Source: Epiperipatus broadwayi
Lineage: Eukaryota; Onychophora; Udeonychophora; Euonychophora; Peripatidae
Assembly (NCBI GenBank): GCA_028023455.1
Contig: JAQFVV010006215.1
Coordinates: forward strand, 8,353,230 to 8,417,229
Length of the DNA stretch: 64,000 bases
Direction of reading: 5' to 3'
Shown one piece after another: positions 1 to 10,820 of the stretch. The notes under the pieces were generated by a model. The model made no database searches. It saw only the letters and a program-made list of their open reading frames with translations, and was not told the DNA's origin. The translations under genes were made by a program, and so were the position numbers. The stretch's first letter is position 1. Each line of letters starts with the position of its first letter.

Positions 1-297
1 GTTTTGTGTTACATGGAGATAAAAGGTGGCTGCTAGAGTGTTGCATCAGATCCTAAGATCTAGGTGCAATGCTCTCACATCCAAGGCTCCCCACTGATGA
101 AGGCCACAAGCAAGAAACTAGTTTGGGAATACTGGATGAGTAGGTACTAGATGGGGACTTTATGCATAAGCCTTCTGGCATCCATTGATTATTATAGCTT
201 GTTGTGTGTGGCAATACATACAGTGAGTTTTGCTTGTTTTAAAAGTTATAAGCAAGCATAAGAAGTGGTGGTCATATGATGTTTATTGGTTTAAAAC
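1..297 (+). mobile_element. Hammerhead-bearing foldback repeat, copy 1 (left end cut by window)
   Basis: This copy shares the blocks of the copies at 298-690 and 22644-23021: the GATAAAAGGTGGCTGCTAGAG block, the ribozyme-like core, then the arm that contains TTCTGGCATCCATTGATTA. Its right end (about 235-297, AGCAAGCATAAGAAG through TTTATTGGTTTAAA) matches the right end of the copy at 1162-1415. No protein is encoded. It appears to be a non-autonomous element. The left end lies outside the window, so flanking duplications cannot be checked. Confidence 0.75.
79..137 (+). ncRNA. Hammerhead-like ribozyme motif, decayed copy
   Basis: The conserved core CTGATGA lies at 94-100 and GAAAC at 114-118. 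The cleavage triplet reads GTT (121-123) where the family has GTC. Stem I pairs 79-84 with 132-137 and 88-93 with 124-129, with one mismatch in each half. Stem II is weakened (GGC against GCA). It is probably a poorly active or dead copy. Confidence 0.5.
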
Positions 298-690
298 CAA
301 TCCTGCATAATAGGATAGTGGTGGTTATGGTTATTAAAGAACCAAAGACACCAAAATATATGGGTACTGAACTGGGTTCAGACCCACATGACTATATAAG
401 CTAATGAGCTTGGATTGGAAACATTCAGGTGTTTTTAATTTAAGACTCATAGTTTTGTAGTTAAGTGGAGATAAAAGGTGGCTGCTAGAGGGTTACATTA
501 GATCCTAAGATCTAGGTGCAGTGCTCTCAAATCTGAGGTTCCTCACTGATGAAGGCCACAAGCCAGAAATTAGTCTGGGGATATTGGATGAGTAGGCACT
601 ATATGGGGATTTTATGCACGTCTTCCGGCATCCATTGATTACTCTAGCTTGCTGTGTGTGGCAAAACATATAGTGAGTTTTGCCTATAAT
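298..690 (+). mobile_element. Hammerhead-bearing foldback repeat, copy 2
   Basis: It contains, in order, a hairpin-forming block (GGGTACTGAACTGGGTTCAG), a TATA-like TATATAAG at 393-400, the GATAAAAGGTGGCTGC block, the ribozyme at 531-589, and the right arm ending in GTTTTGCC. The same order is seen at 22644-23021, about 22 kb away, so this is the family's layout. No coding potential is conserved; the reading frame across it exists only because the repeat is short. The boundary with copy 1 is approximate. Confidence 0.75.
531..589 (+). ncRNA. Type I hammerhead ribozyme-like motif (best core in window)
   Basis: All catalytic core bases are present: CTGATGA at 546-552, GAAA at 566-569, and GTC as cleavage triplet at 573-575. 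Stem II is GGC (554-556) with GCC (562-564) around the loop CACAA. Stem III is minimal (AT/GT around TA). Stem I has two helices, TCCTCA (540-545) with TGGGGA (576-581) and ATCTGA (531-536) with TTGGAT (584-589), separated by an internal loop. Two G-U pairs in the outer helix keep it paired although its bases differ from other copies. One oddity is an A opposite A at positions 10.1/11.1, normally a G-C pair, which could lower activity. Confidence 0.6.
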
Positions 691-905
691 AATCATTTAT
701 TAAGACTTTAACCTTGCCAATGATAAATGTTATTTTGGTCTAATATCTGAAATTAAAACAAAATGATACATAGTATAATCAAAATAAAATGTTATTTTCT
801 TATTTATATATCTTAATAATTACAAGTTTCTCAATGCATCATTATTTTACAATAACAAAAATATACTGAATTTTTTTTATTAAAATATATTGAATTGTAA
901 TCTTT

Positions 906-1456
906 TGATTGGTTATCCATGGTCAGAATGGCATATTAAATGCAAATTATAGTTCCAAAATTTATAATTAAGATAATATTAAATCTATAAACTTGGATAT
1001 ATATAGCAATAAATAAGTTAATACCTATAATGTTAAAAAGATAATTCTGTAGAGATTAATAATTATTATTTATAATCAGTTATATTAATATAAATTTTAA
1101 TATTTAATATAAATTTTAATAATTCTAGCTGTAAAATTTAAGAGTGGTAAATCTAAATAAAACAAGTAAAATTCTCCATGCAGTAATGCCATTCAGTGCA
1201 AGCCACAGTAATCAATGGAAGCCAGAAGGCTTATGGAAAAATCCCTATGTAGTGCCTACTCATCCAGATAGGGATTTTAGGCCCCCACGCCTTCTGGCAT
1301 CCATTGATTACTCTGGCTTGCCCTGAGTGGCACTACTATATGGAGAGTTTTGCCTGTTTTAATAACAGTTATGAGCAAGCATAAGAAAAGGTGATCCTGT
1401 GATGTTTAGTGGTTTAAATCTAAATAAACACCATTGTGTACAAATCTGATTTTGAA
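906..1456 (+). repeat. LTR-like sequence, left copy (interrupted by foldback insertion)
   Basis: Positions 906-1161 joined to 1429-1456 match 11470-11736 almost throughout. Shared blocks include TTATAATTAAGATAATATTA, AAAAGATAATTCTGTAGAGA and the end CAAATCTGATTTTG. The copy begins TGATT and is split by the foldback element at 1162-1415. It may be the 5' LTR of the Ty3/gypsy element whose gag begins near 6068, or an independent solo LTR, because the distance to gag (4.6 kb) is long. Confidence 0.6.
1162..1415 (+). mobile_element. Foldback repeat, short copy without ribozyme, 13-bp target duplication
   Basis: The arms are inverted copies of each other: CAGTAATCAATGGAAGCCAG near 1206 and GGCATCCATTGATTACTCTG near 1296. 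The direct repeat AAATCTAAATAAA flanks it at 1149-1161 and 1416-1428. The uninterrupted LTR-like copy near 11699 has this 13-mer only once, so it serves as the empty site. The ribozyme region is missing from the centre. Confidence 0.8.
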
Positions 1457-3087
1457 TGATGTAACATGGTGTTTCTTCAAAAGTTAAAAATAGAATTGTA
1501 TTTAATGAAAAAAAGAACAATTATTTACCACAAGATAATAATTTAATTTTAAAAATTATTTTAATAATAAGTAGATATATTTATTATAAAGTTTATAGGT
1601 TAAATTAATTAATAATATCACAGACATAAAATAGAATCTGAAATACAACTTAGTTTGTAAGTTTTGATTTTAATCAATTTCATTATTAAATATTTTTATA
1701 TTTCAATATTATTCCAAACAGAAATACATGAAATATTTTGTTTTAAAAAAAAAAAACTTGTACAAACTGATGGGAGAGTCAACCAATCAGATTTCAGTAA
1801 AGGACTCTCTAATGTTACATTTCCTGGTTTTCTTTTCAAAGGGAAAAATATCTGACGATTTAAACAACAACAAAAAAAAATATTATTATAAAAGTCTGTT
1901 CTGTTAATTTTTGTTTTCATGTTATAAAAGTCAAAATATCGAAGTCTTACTTAAAAAAAAAAAATTGTATTTACAAAGCTATCTAAAGAGATGAAATATT
2001 TTTAAAAGATTCTTAATACTATGGAGTGAGTAAACCAATTTCTTTGTTGCGGTCTAATTTCCAATCTTGACAATCTACTTATAATCAAAATGCTAGCTAG
2101 GATCAGTTTAAGACAGAAAACTAAAGTTACTATTCTTGCCAGAATAACCAAAAGAAAGGAAAAACAATGCTACAGTTTAAAAGAAAGGACTAACTGCATT
2201 AACGTGGGGAGACATTCGTTTTATCTATGGAAAGATAGATGCTTTAGTCATTATAAATTTAAAAAGAAAAAGCCATTTAACATTTTCAAGAGAGATTTTT
2301 TTTAAAATCCCATTAAGCTACTTAATCAAATGCTAAAGATAATTCAGGAGTTAATAATGATAAATTGAGGAAACCAAATATTCGTTTGTCTGATATTTTA
2401 GTAATAATTTTTAATATAGCAGCCAAGATTAAACTTCTAAAAAAAAAATTATGAATGAAGATTTCTCGTAAAGGAAAAGTCAAACTTTTATAAATTTGAA
2501 AGAATAAGAAAAGTCTGTATATCTTTAAGTAGGAATGAATAGTCAGACAATGAATATATTTGGAACCCAAGGATTAATCAAACTTATTAAATACATGTTT
2601 ACAAACCTTTCAAGTATAGTAAATAACCAGAGATGGAGAAATGCTGAAAAAAAAATTGCCTAAATCTTAATGAATAACTTGTTAAAGTATGCATTGAAAA
2701 AGATATAATAATAATTATAACGTGAAGATTTACCAAGGAGAAGTAGGAAACATTTGCTCATGGTATTTTCAGAGAGAGCCAGATTATGTGCATAGAACAA
2801 TAAACCAACTTAGTTAAGATTTGTCCAGTTAATTGTACTTGTATGCGTAATGTTTTGTTTTTAGAGCAAGATGAAGAGAAGAGAGACTCTCCACACACTA
2901 GGATCAAAAATTTACATACAGCGTAATGACAGTAATGTTTTTTTTTTTTAAAAAAATGTTTTGAAATAAAAAAAAAAGGTAAAAGAGATTTTAATTTTAC
3001 AATTATTAGTCATAAAAATATTTTCTTTTATATAAGAAATACTAATGCTAATATTTGCATATGAATGAGAAAAAAAGGGGGTTTTAA
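1457..3087. other. AT-rich sequence, no gene seen
   Basis: I find only short chance reading frames, A/T homopolymers and low-complexity runs. There is no recognisable coding similarity, splice-bordered exon or clear repeat structure. If the LTR-like copies at 906 and 11470 belong to one element, this would be its unusually long leader or nested insertions within it. Confidence 0.5.
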
Positions 3088-3172
3088 GCGTTGATAGCCG
3101 AGAGGTCATCGCAACCCCATGCAAGCAAGTAGTTGTTTGCAGGCGGTTGTGGGTTCGCCTTCCGGTCGATGC
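3088..3172 (+). repeat. tRNA-like sequence (SINE head or tRNA pseudogene)
   Basis: An 85-nt GC-richer island sits in very AT-rich surroundings. A seven-pair acceptor-like stem can form between GCGTTGA (3088-3094) and TCGATGC (3166-3172). TAGCCGAGAGG resembles an A box of the Ser/Leu type. GGGTTCGCCTTCC resembles a B box but differs at positions that are nearly invariant in tRNAs. The T arm pairs poorly and no convincing anticodon arm forms, so a SINE head or pseudogene is more likely than a working tRNA. Confidence 0.45.
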
Positions 3173-6067
3173 TATGACATATGAAAAAAAACTAGCTATA
3201 CAATGTATATTCATGAATTATAATGAGAAAGAGTATGTGTGGAAGAAATAATATTTAAGTTATATGTATATTCTGATCGGATTATTAAAAAAAAAACATT
3301 ATAGAATATAATGTTAATAATCGCAAGGATGAGTGAGTGTGATGTAAGACCATATTAGAATCTCATTTATTAATAATAATAAATATCTAGAATATCTGAG
3401 TAATAATAAACAAATAGATTATTTGTTTCAATACATGATGATAAATATAGGTAGGAAAATATTGCATGAGAAGCGTAGGTTATAGGAGGGATCTAAAATA
3501 GATCGAATATTAAAGGCTGCCTACACGGAAGTAGAATATGAGCCAAATTTCTGCGATAGGCTCTATAGAATAGCATCCTGAGGAATTGATGAAGGGTTAG
3601 CAGAGTTAAATCTTTGTAATACTTGGGTAATTTATATGAAGAAATAGGATTTTCAATAAAGAAATGCTTGTGTAAATACTGTACATGCTTATTAGAGAAA
3701 CCAGGGTAGAATTGGGGTAAGTCCATTAATAAAATGGTTACCTAATGAAATAACACATCATAATAAATGAAACTTTTATCCCTCTATTAGAGTATTAGCC
3801 AATAAATCAGTGGCTCATCGTTCTAAAGTTAGGGTAAATATTAATCTAGTGTGCTTTAAAGGTGGAGATGAAATTTTGAAAGATTGCAGGGATTTTTAGT
3901 AAAGTCTGGACAGAGTGGCCCACAAGTAATATAATCGTGTATGAAACAAAGATCATATAAAGTGGAAAAATTACTAGAATAAATGACCCTCTGAATGAAA
4001 TACTGAGATCTAATATCAAAATAAAAGATGAGTGTAAGAGAGAATGAAGAGATGAAATAATTGTCATAACATAATAAAGAATCCTAACCTATTATTTTTT
4101 TTACATACACTGTTTTATAAATATTGTAGTTATTTATTTTTTCTATCACATCAGGAAGAACTTTGTAATATGTAAATTTTCAAACTCAATGTAAATGACT
4201 ATGAAGGGATTGAATAATTCATGAATGATGTACATAGCAAACTAGTATAAAATCATAAATAATAATAAAGCAATAATTAATAATTTTAAAAGAGAAATAT
4301 AAACTAGAGAAAGGATAATTGGATATCAGAAACACTAAGATTATCTGTATAAAATGTAAATAAGTTATTTATGCATAAATAGTTTCATCTTTGTTAATTT
4401 TTTTATTTTTATTATTGTTAATGAAATATTTAACTCAGTATATATATATGTTGTTATTGTTTATCATTCTTATTGTAAATAAAAAACATTAATTTAATTG
4501 TGTAATATTAGTCTCATTGTGTCCAAGAGTCATTCCTATCACAAGGTCACATCAGGAAAACACATTATCCACATAAAATGATACACATTATATTTTAATT
4601 GCAGGCTTTATCTGAGAACTTCTGTTCAATACTGCAAAATGAAAAGCTTATGATAGGATCAATAGTGCAATGAAGAGTCACATTCTAATTTTATAATGCA
4701 AATTGAAATATTTATAAGGTCATAAATTTAAAGTAGTATAACATTTCAATAGTGTCAATTACTAACTAAATGTATCTAAAAGTCTCTGAGGATTTATTAA
4801 CAGTAGGTTAATGCTAAGTAATTGAAGAGAATATTTAAGCAAGTTAGATTTGGTAGATAATGATAGTGTGATGAAGCTTGGTTTATACTAAAACAAGTGT
4901 TCTAGAGTAATTATTGTCGACATTGTTATGTTTTCATTAAATGGTTGGATCGCAGTAAAATCCCTCTTGCAATATAATCATTTAAGTGTCAATCTAATGA
5001 AAAGATTAGATTTTAATGCAGAATATTTATGGTCCCTGATATAATTATAGGACAGCATTAATTGTGTGAAATTAATGTAATTTCATTAATGTATGTTAAT
5101 TTAAGAATTTTGAAGGTATCATAATAATTTAAGTTTTTAGTTAAATAAAATATTATGATAGTCATTATTGGTTGTGGGGATTTTCCCAATGATTATAATA
5201 GGATAGTAGTAGGAGAATCTGCAAACACAGCAATGCCATTGTGAAAGTGTATTTGGTGTACTCCTCAATTTTAAAACCACTCTCTTGTAATTGTCCCCTA
5301 GAGTCTATCTTATAAAGTTATGTGTGGAATGTTTCAAGCCCATAAAGAATCTTATACCCTCTTGCGATGATATTGTGTTTACTATTGAGCTAGCATGGTA
5401 TAGAGTAAATTAGTGGGCAAATAAAGATGGCCAGAAGAAAAACAAAGAGATGGGAAGGTTACAAAGATGGGGGGGGGGGAGTTATGCCCAACTACATGGC
5501 ATGATTATTGCCTAATCAGCACTTCTGCAGAGTTAATTGTACCAAATGATTACATATTGTTCTATAATATCATGCACTTAGATCAAGAAAAACAAAATAG
5601 AAATTGTAATGATGAACTTTTTTTTTCGTATACCATCCACATACAAAAAAGGACAGACATTAATTTTTTACAGTAAGATGGTAGGTACTGTTAAACCATA
5701 ATGTTAAATAGGTATATTGATCTAAGTATATTAATTTATATAATCAATAATTAAAAGTAAATTACATGTGACTTGTGCTCTTTTATGATTGAAATATGTG
5801 TAAAGATAAGGTTGAAAGTATTCTCATTAATCAATTTCAATATTCAATGTGCTATGACCCATCTGATCATGACTTGATGGAAAAGAAAATAACAGTTGAA
5901 GAGTTAAAATAGCAAATGAGGTAATGGGTGGGTTAAAATCTAGAAATAGTATTATACATTGTGAGGAGATGGTCAGGAAATGAGTAATTAGGGCTGTAAC
6001 AAAGAAATATTTTCATGATAATATAAAAATAGTAGTATTTTAGGTAAATATTGAGAAAATATTTATT
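3173..6067. other. AT-rich sequence, no gene seen
   Basis: No convincing coding region or exon is visible. A G-run occurs at about 5470-5478. Reading frames here are short and carry no motif I recognise. It lies between the tRNA-like repeat and the gag-like region of the Ty3/gypsy element. Confidence 0.5.
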
Positions 6068-7143
6068 TTGAACAAAATGAGTGATACTAAAGAAGAAGAG
6101 TTAGAGGAAGTTGTAAGATTTAAGAGTTCTAAGAGCAATATTGACTTAAATATGTTAATAAAATTTATGCAGGAAATGCAAGAAGATAATTTAAATTTTA
6201 GATCAGAGATGAATAAGAAATTAGATAATAATAAAGAATATATGAATCAAATGAGAGATCATATGAATAAAAAGTTAGATGATAACAAGTAAGATATGAA
6301 TTAAATGAGAGATCATATGAATAAAAAGTTAGATGATAACAAAGAAGATATGAATCAAATGAATAAAAAATTAGATGATAACAAAGAAGAAATTAATAAT
6401 ATTGATGAAATGGAAAATAATTTGGATGATATTAGAAGTAACTTGGAAAATATGAAAAGTACTTTTGATGGTAGATTTGATAAAAATGAAAAATACTTAA
6501 AAGCATTAAGATAGGATATGGATTTTAAAATGAAGTTATTGAGTGCAAAAAATGTTGAAATAATAGATAAGATTCATGAGCACTATGAATTAACTCAAAA
6601 AGAATTAAAAAGTTATAGAGATGTTTTAGACAACAATTGTAAAAGAGCAAATGAAGACATAAATATTAGAATAACTGAATTAAGTCAAATGTTGACTCAC
6701 AATGAAGGAGATAATAAAGAGAGGTTTTCTCAGAAGAGAAAATAAAGATTTCTAATGATCAACTGGAAGAGAAAATAAAAGTTTCTAACGAAAATATAGG
6801 TAGTTATATCACTAACTCTCATTCTTAAATACAAGATACTAGAAAAGAAGAACATATTGAGATGAGTGGAGAAAAGGATTTTAATTCTGGTAAATTTAAA
6901 GAAGAAATTAAAAGGGAAATGTTTGAAGATATAAGTATGGTAAAAGAGGAAATAATAGACAGCCATAAGCTTAGATCAAGGATGGGTGAACACATGAAAA
7001 AGATGCAGAAAGAAATTACAGATGTCACAGATAAAAATAAAGATGTTGAGAAGATAGGAGAACAGAAAGAAGCAATTAATTTAGAATTAAAGGAATTTCA
7101 AAAAAGTCAGAAAGATTATATTAACAAAGTAATAAGCATTTAA
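6068..7143 (+). pseudogene. Ty3/gypsy gag N-terminal region, coiled coil, broken
   Basis: The reading frames are highly charged, rich in K, E, D, N and M, and look like a long coiled coil. Within them is a tandem repeat of 54 nt with copies starting at 6242, 6296 and 6350; the third is shortened by about 12 nt. It encodes an 18-residue unit whose core reads MNKKLDDNKED. Stop codons interrupt the frame near 6289, 6301 and 6512, and further frames continue to 7143. The next frames downstream are capsid-like gag, protease, RT, RNase H and integrase, so this is most simply the N-terminal gag of the same retrotransposon. Coiled-coil gag starts are known in some Ty3/gypsy lineages. Alternatively it is an unrelated coiled-coil gene captured upstream. 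Confidence 0.5.
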
Positions 7144-7310
7144 GGTCAAACTTAAAAACATTTGTCAGAAAATATAGACTGAGAGTATATTGAATAATAA
7201 GAGGTTTACAAAAATAAAAGATGCTAAGATAATGAAAACTATTGTGAAAGAGCAAGTGAGTCAAAGTGGTAAACTTGATCAGATAGATTTTCGAAGTAAT
7301 AAGGAAGAAG

Positions 7311-7574
7311 TTGAAGTTAAAAGAGGAAGGATTGGTGAAATTTTTTGATACAAATAATGTGAATCATTTAGCTATGAAGTTTATAAGGATAGTACCTTTC
7401 AGAGGTGTATTTACAGAAAATCCTTTAGAATTTTTAAATAGTCTGGAAGAGCTATTTTCTCTATGTGTGATGAATAAAAAAAAATTAGCTATTACTTGTA
7501 ATTATTTGTCTGATGCTGCAAATAATTGGTGGCAATCATTGTTGAACAAACCAATGACTTATGGGGATTTTTAA
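7311..7574 (+). pseudogene. Ty3/gypsy capsid (gag) fragment
   Basis: The protein reads like the capsid of Ty3/gypsy elements: VPFRGVFTENPLEFLNSLEE followed by NYLSDAANNWWQSL. These fit the family pattern of a folded capsid N-lobe with a conserved W pair before a helix. In the element the capsid would form the particle that packages element RNA. The frame ends at a stop after YGDF. Sequence to about 7920 continues with capsid-like words in shifted or interrupted frames. I see no clear CCHC nucleocapsid finger. The copy is not functional. Confidence 0.65.
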
Positions 7575-8273
7575 GTATTTAATAATGGGTAGCTTTTGGG
7601 GTGATGATAGACAGGATAGTGTTCGTTACTAAATATCTCAGGAGAAATATAATTTTAATAAAGGAAATTATACAAAGTTTTTTAGGGAACAGGCTGTTAA
7701 ACTGAAAAATCTTACAGTCTTTCCTTTATCAGAACCACTGATAGTCCGAATTATTCAGCATAATCTTCCAAAACTAATCGAGCAGGTACTATTTGCTGCT
7801 GATCACTTCAATATAGAAGAAGTGACAGATACTTGATGCTCTAGAGATAGCTGATTCTTCAATGGATCGCAGAACTAGAAATCTTAAGAGATAGGGCAAG
7901 CTACCTTGTTTCAAGTATACAGGTTAATCCAATGTAATATAATCCCATGATTTATAATCCTAGGATCAAAAATATAAATTTTTTTTATATGGGAGATAGA
8001 TTATCTTCATATTCAATTAGAGAAGATCATCAGAGTTGTGTGAAAGCTAAATCTAGTCATACCTCTGATAAACCTTCAACTAGTGGTATTACCACTATAT
8101 TAAAAAAGTCTGGGGGAAAAGTAAAGGACAAATCCATGGCAGTAAACTAAATTGGTCTTTGTATGTGAGCTCCTTGATACAGGGACCTATTGCTAATAAT
8201 AGGAGGAACAATGAGATGTGATATGTAAATACTCTGGAACTAGATGAAGATTACGTAGAGCCATTTTGCATAG

Positions 8274-8615
8274 GTGAACCACCTGTATCATATGTGCCCA
8301 GTTGTAAAATTAATTATACAGAACATGATGATAGTTGTGCTTATTGACTCAGGCAGTCAAGCCTCTGTCTTATTGGAAAATACTTATATTAAAATATTAG
8401 GTTTAAATAAAAATATACCATCATTTCCAGTTAAGCAGATTCAGGACACTCTTGCTAATGGGAAGAGAACTAAGTTTTCTAATAAGCAGATGTGGATAAA
8501 TTTTAAGTTTAATGAAACCGAATTTGGGCATGTCTTTTTAATAATACCTGGACTAATTCATGAAGTTATTATAAGTTCTGATTTCATGATATTAATCCAG
8601 TGTAGTTTAAATTAA
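8274..8615 (+). pseudogene. Ty3/gypsy aspartic protease fragment
   Basis: The sequence VVLIDSGSQASVLLENTYIK carries the retropepsin active-site signature (hydrophobic residues, then D-S/T-G). Further on, IPGLIHEVIISSDFM matches the second conserved region of the family (hydrophobic-G-x-D). In intact elements this enzyme cleaves the Gag-Pol precursor. It sits in the expected place between gag and reverse transcriptase. The open frame is about 110 codons, the usual size of a protease domain. Stops before and after it show that the polyprotein is broken. Confidence 0.75.
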
Positions 8616-8749
8616 AGGGAAAAATTATTTATATGTCAAGAAGAAAGACTTGAATTTGAACTTGGATTGCATAACCTTTCTAATCAATTACTATGCATCC
8701 AAGATATATCAATTGATATTAGTATTGTGGCTAAACTAGAATCCATTTA

Positions 8750-9480
8750 TAATTTTGATTTAAAATTAGGGGAAATTTCTACCAATTAATGTGAGAATAT
8801 AAAAAATATTTTTTCAAAAGACCCAGGTATTTTAAATGGATATATCCACAGAATTAAGTTAAAAAATAATGACCATTTTTAGTAAAGAATGTACTCAATT
8901 CCTTATCAATATGAAGAAGAGGTGCAACATCAAATAGACTGAATGCTAGAATGGCATGCCATTAAGAAATCCCCTTCTGCTTATGTAAACCGATTAATGA
9001 TTATAAGGAAGAAGAATGGCTCGATTTGAGTGTGTTTAGATGCTCAAATGCTAAATCAAATGACCATCCCTGAATGTGACATTCCTCTACCAGTACATGA
9101 GCTTCTAATTAAATTTAAACAGAAATCAAATTTTTTCTACATTTGATTTAACAGCCAGTTACTGACAAATACTGCTGCATGAAGATGACCAAAATATACA
9201 GCTTTTTGTTTTAAGGGCCAATCATATGTTTTTAAAAGAATGCCCTTTGTTTTTGTTAATAGTGGTGCTGGCTTAATCAGATGCCTGGATATGATTTTTT
9301 TGAAGCAATTAAAAAAAAAATTATCATGTACATGGACGATATTGTCATTACATCAGGCAGTATGGCAGAACATCTGGAACATTTACTGATGTTTTTCCAA
9401 GAGTATTCCCTGGGTCATTTAATTAATGAACATGGAATCAAATCCCATCCCAAAAATATTGCAGCTATATAAAATGTCCT
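8750..9480 (+). pseudogene. Ty3/gypsy reverse transcriptase domain, multiply interrupted
   Basis: Fingers and palm sequence is recognisable across several frames. SAYVNRLMIIRKKNGS lies near 8970, followed by a segment with LDAQMLNQMTIPECDIPLP near 9040. The catalytic box appears as MYMDDIV near 9327, followed by EHLEHLLMFFQ. Later words resemble the connection GIKSHPKNIAAI. Both palm aspartates of the DD box are present. In-frame stops occur in at least the 8880, 8936, 9028 and 9150 areas, so no active enzyme is made. The domain lies between the protease and the RNase H, the usual Ty3/gypsy order. Confidence 0.75.
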
Positions 9481-9568
9481 CATGCCAAAGACTAAGAAGC
9501 AATTTAGATCTTTCCTCGGTCTATGCAACTACTACCGTAAGTTTTAGAAGAACTTTGCCAAAGTTACC

Positions 9569-10063
9569 TTGTATTTTTCAAAATCATTGACAAAAACTGA
9601 GAAGTGGAAGTGGATTAAAGATCATGATGAAGAATTTACTAAAATTAAGACTAAATTTTTAAATAAAATTATACTAGCCTACCCAAATTTCAATAAAATA
9701 TTTTATGTACAAACAGTCAGTAATTACTATGGTCTAGGAGTAATATTGTATCAACTTGATGATAATCAAATGCCTCATGGATTATATTTCTTAAGTAGGC
9801 ACTTAAGAGGAGCAGAGCTGAACTACTCCATCATGGAAAAAGAGACTCTAGCTGTTATCTGGGCATTCCAGAAATTGCATCAGTTTTTTCTAGGCTCTGA
9901 AGTGGTTGTTTTGTCAGACCATAGGAATTTAGAGTTTTTAAATAAGAGTTATCTCAATAATAAGAGGCTCATCAGGTGGAGCTTATATCTCCAACAGTTT
10001 AATTACAGTATCATGCATATCAAAAGAAGAATATTTCTGCAGATATCCAAAATATCCTGCTAA
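9569..10063 (+). pseudogene. Ty3/gypsy RNase H domain (longest intact piece)
   Basis: This 164-codon open stretch carries RT connection and RNase H sequence. A VQTVSNYYGLGVILYQ segment occupies the place of the first catalytic strand, but the usual D of xDAS is replaced by V-S, which would impair catalysis. SRHLRGAELNYSIMEKETLA has the conserved E of N-Y-x-x-x-E-K-E. VVVLSDHRNLEFL holds the D of the T/S-D-H-x-x-L motif. It would degrade RNA in the RNA-DNA hybrid. It ends at a stop after QISKISC, just past the domain. Confidence 0.8.
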
Positions 10064-10288
10064 TACTGGTATCATGGAAGATTATAATAACTTTACTATT
10101 AATCAATATATTAAATGATCCTCTTAGTGTTAATAGTAGGAATAAATAAGTTAAAAGAATCTTGGATAAATATAAATTATATCAAAATATTTCAATGTAT
10201 AATATTAATTCACTAGGTAATGTGTCATGGAGGATAATAGTTTCTCAAAATGCTATCAATAGACTAATTAAGTATACTCATATTAAAT

Positions 10289-10651
10289 ATGGACATTATG
10301 GTGCTCCAAAAATATAACAAGAAAATTATAAGAAAAATTCAATCATGTGCGGTATGTTTAAAATCTAAGTATTGTACTAAATCATTTGCAGGGTTATTAA
10401 AAACGATTCTACCTAATAAACCTAATGAGTTGTTAGCCATAGATTTCTATGGACTTTTTCCACCCTTCAAATGGCAAAAGTTTGTACTAGTTGCATATGA
10501 TGTGTTTAGCAAATATGTTAGGATGTATCCTGTATCTAAGACAGATGCTAAAAGTGTTATATGGTGCCTTACTAATTATCAATTCCCATTATTAGGTAAA
10601 CCCAGTTTAATTTTAACTGATCATGCCACAATATTTATATCAGGCAGGTGA
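10289..10651 (+). pseudogene. Ty3/gypsy integrase core fragment
   Basis: The zinc-binding region leaves CAVCLKSKYC. The catalytic core follows: LLAIDFYGLFPPF holds the first D, VAYDVFSKYVRMYPV the next strand, and LILTDHATIFIS the second D (usually TDNGxxF). The third catalytic residue, a glutamate, should lie about 35 residues further on, but the frame stops at 10650. Wording such as VFSKYVRMYPVSKTDAKS is typical of insect and other invertebrate Ty3/gypsy integrases. This copy cannot act. Confidence 0.8.
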
Positions 10652-10820
10652 AGTTAGTGGATACAGGCTCAAGATATTAAACATGTTATGACTCTATAAG
10701 ACATTCACAGTCCAACTCGTGTGAGTGCATAATACATGAGCTTAGTTGATTCTTTAGTCTATATCAAGGACAATCATAGGAAGTGGGTTCATAAACTTCC
10801 AGAAGTGATTAATTATATAA

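Noticed and set aside
505-696. Small frames that look alike at 505-696, 1144-1326, 22747-22995 and 53047-53229
   Set aside because: They are shadows of the same non-coding foldback repeat; similarity comes from the repeat, frames and strands differ, and stops vary between copies.
3088-3172. Functional tRNA-Ser/Leu gene
   Set aside because: The acceptor-like stem pairs, but the B box is off-consensus, the T arm does not pair properly and no anticodon arm forms; kept only as a tRNA-like repeat.
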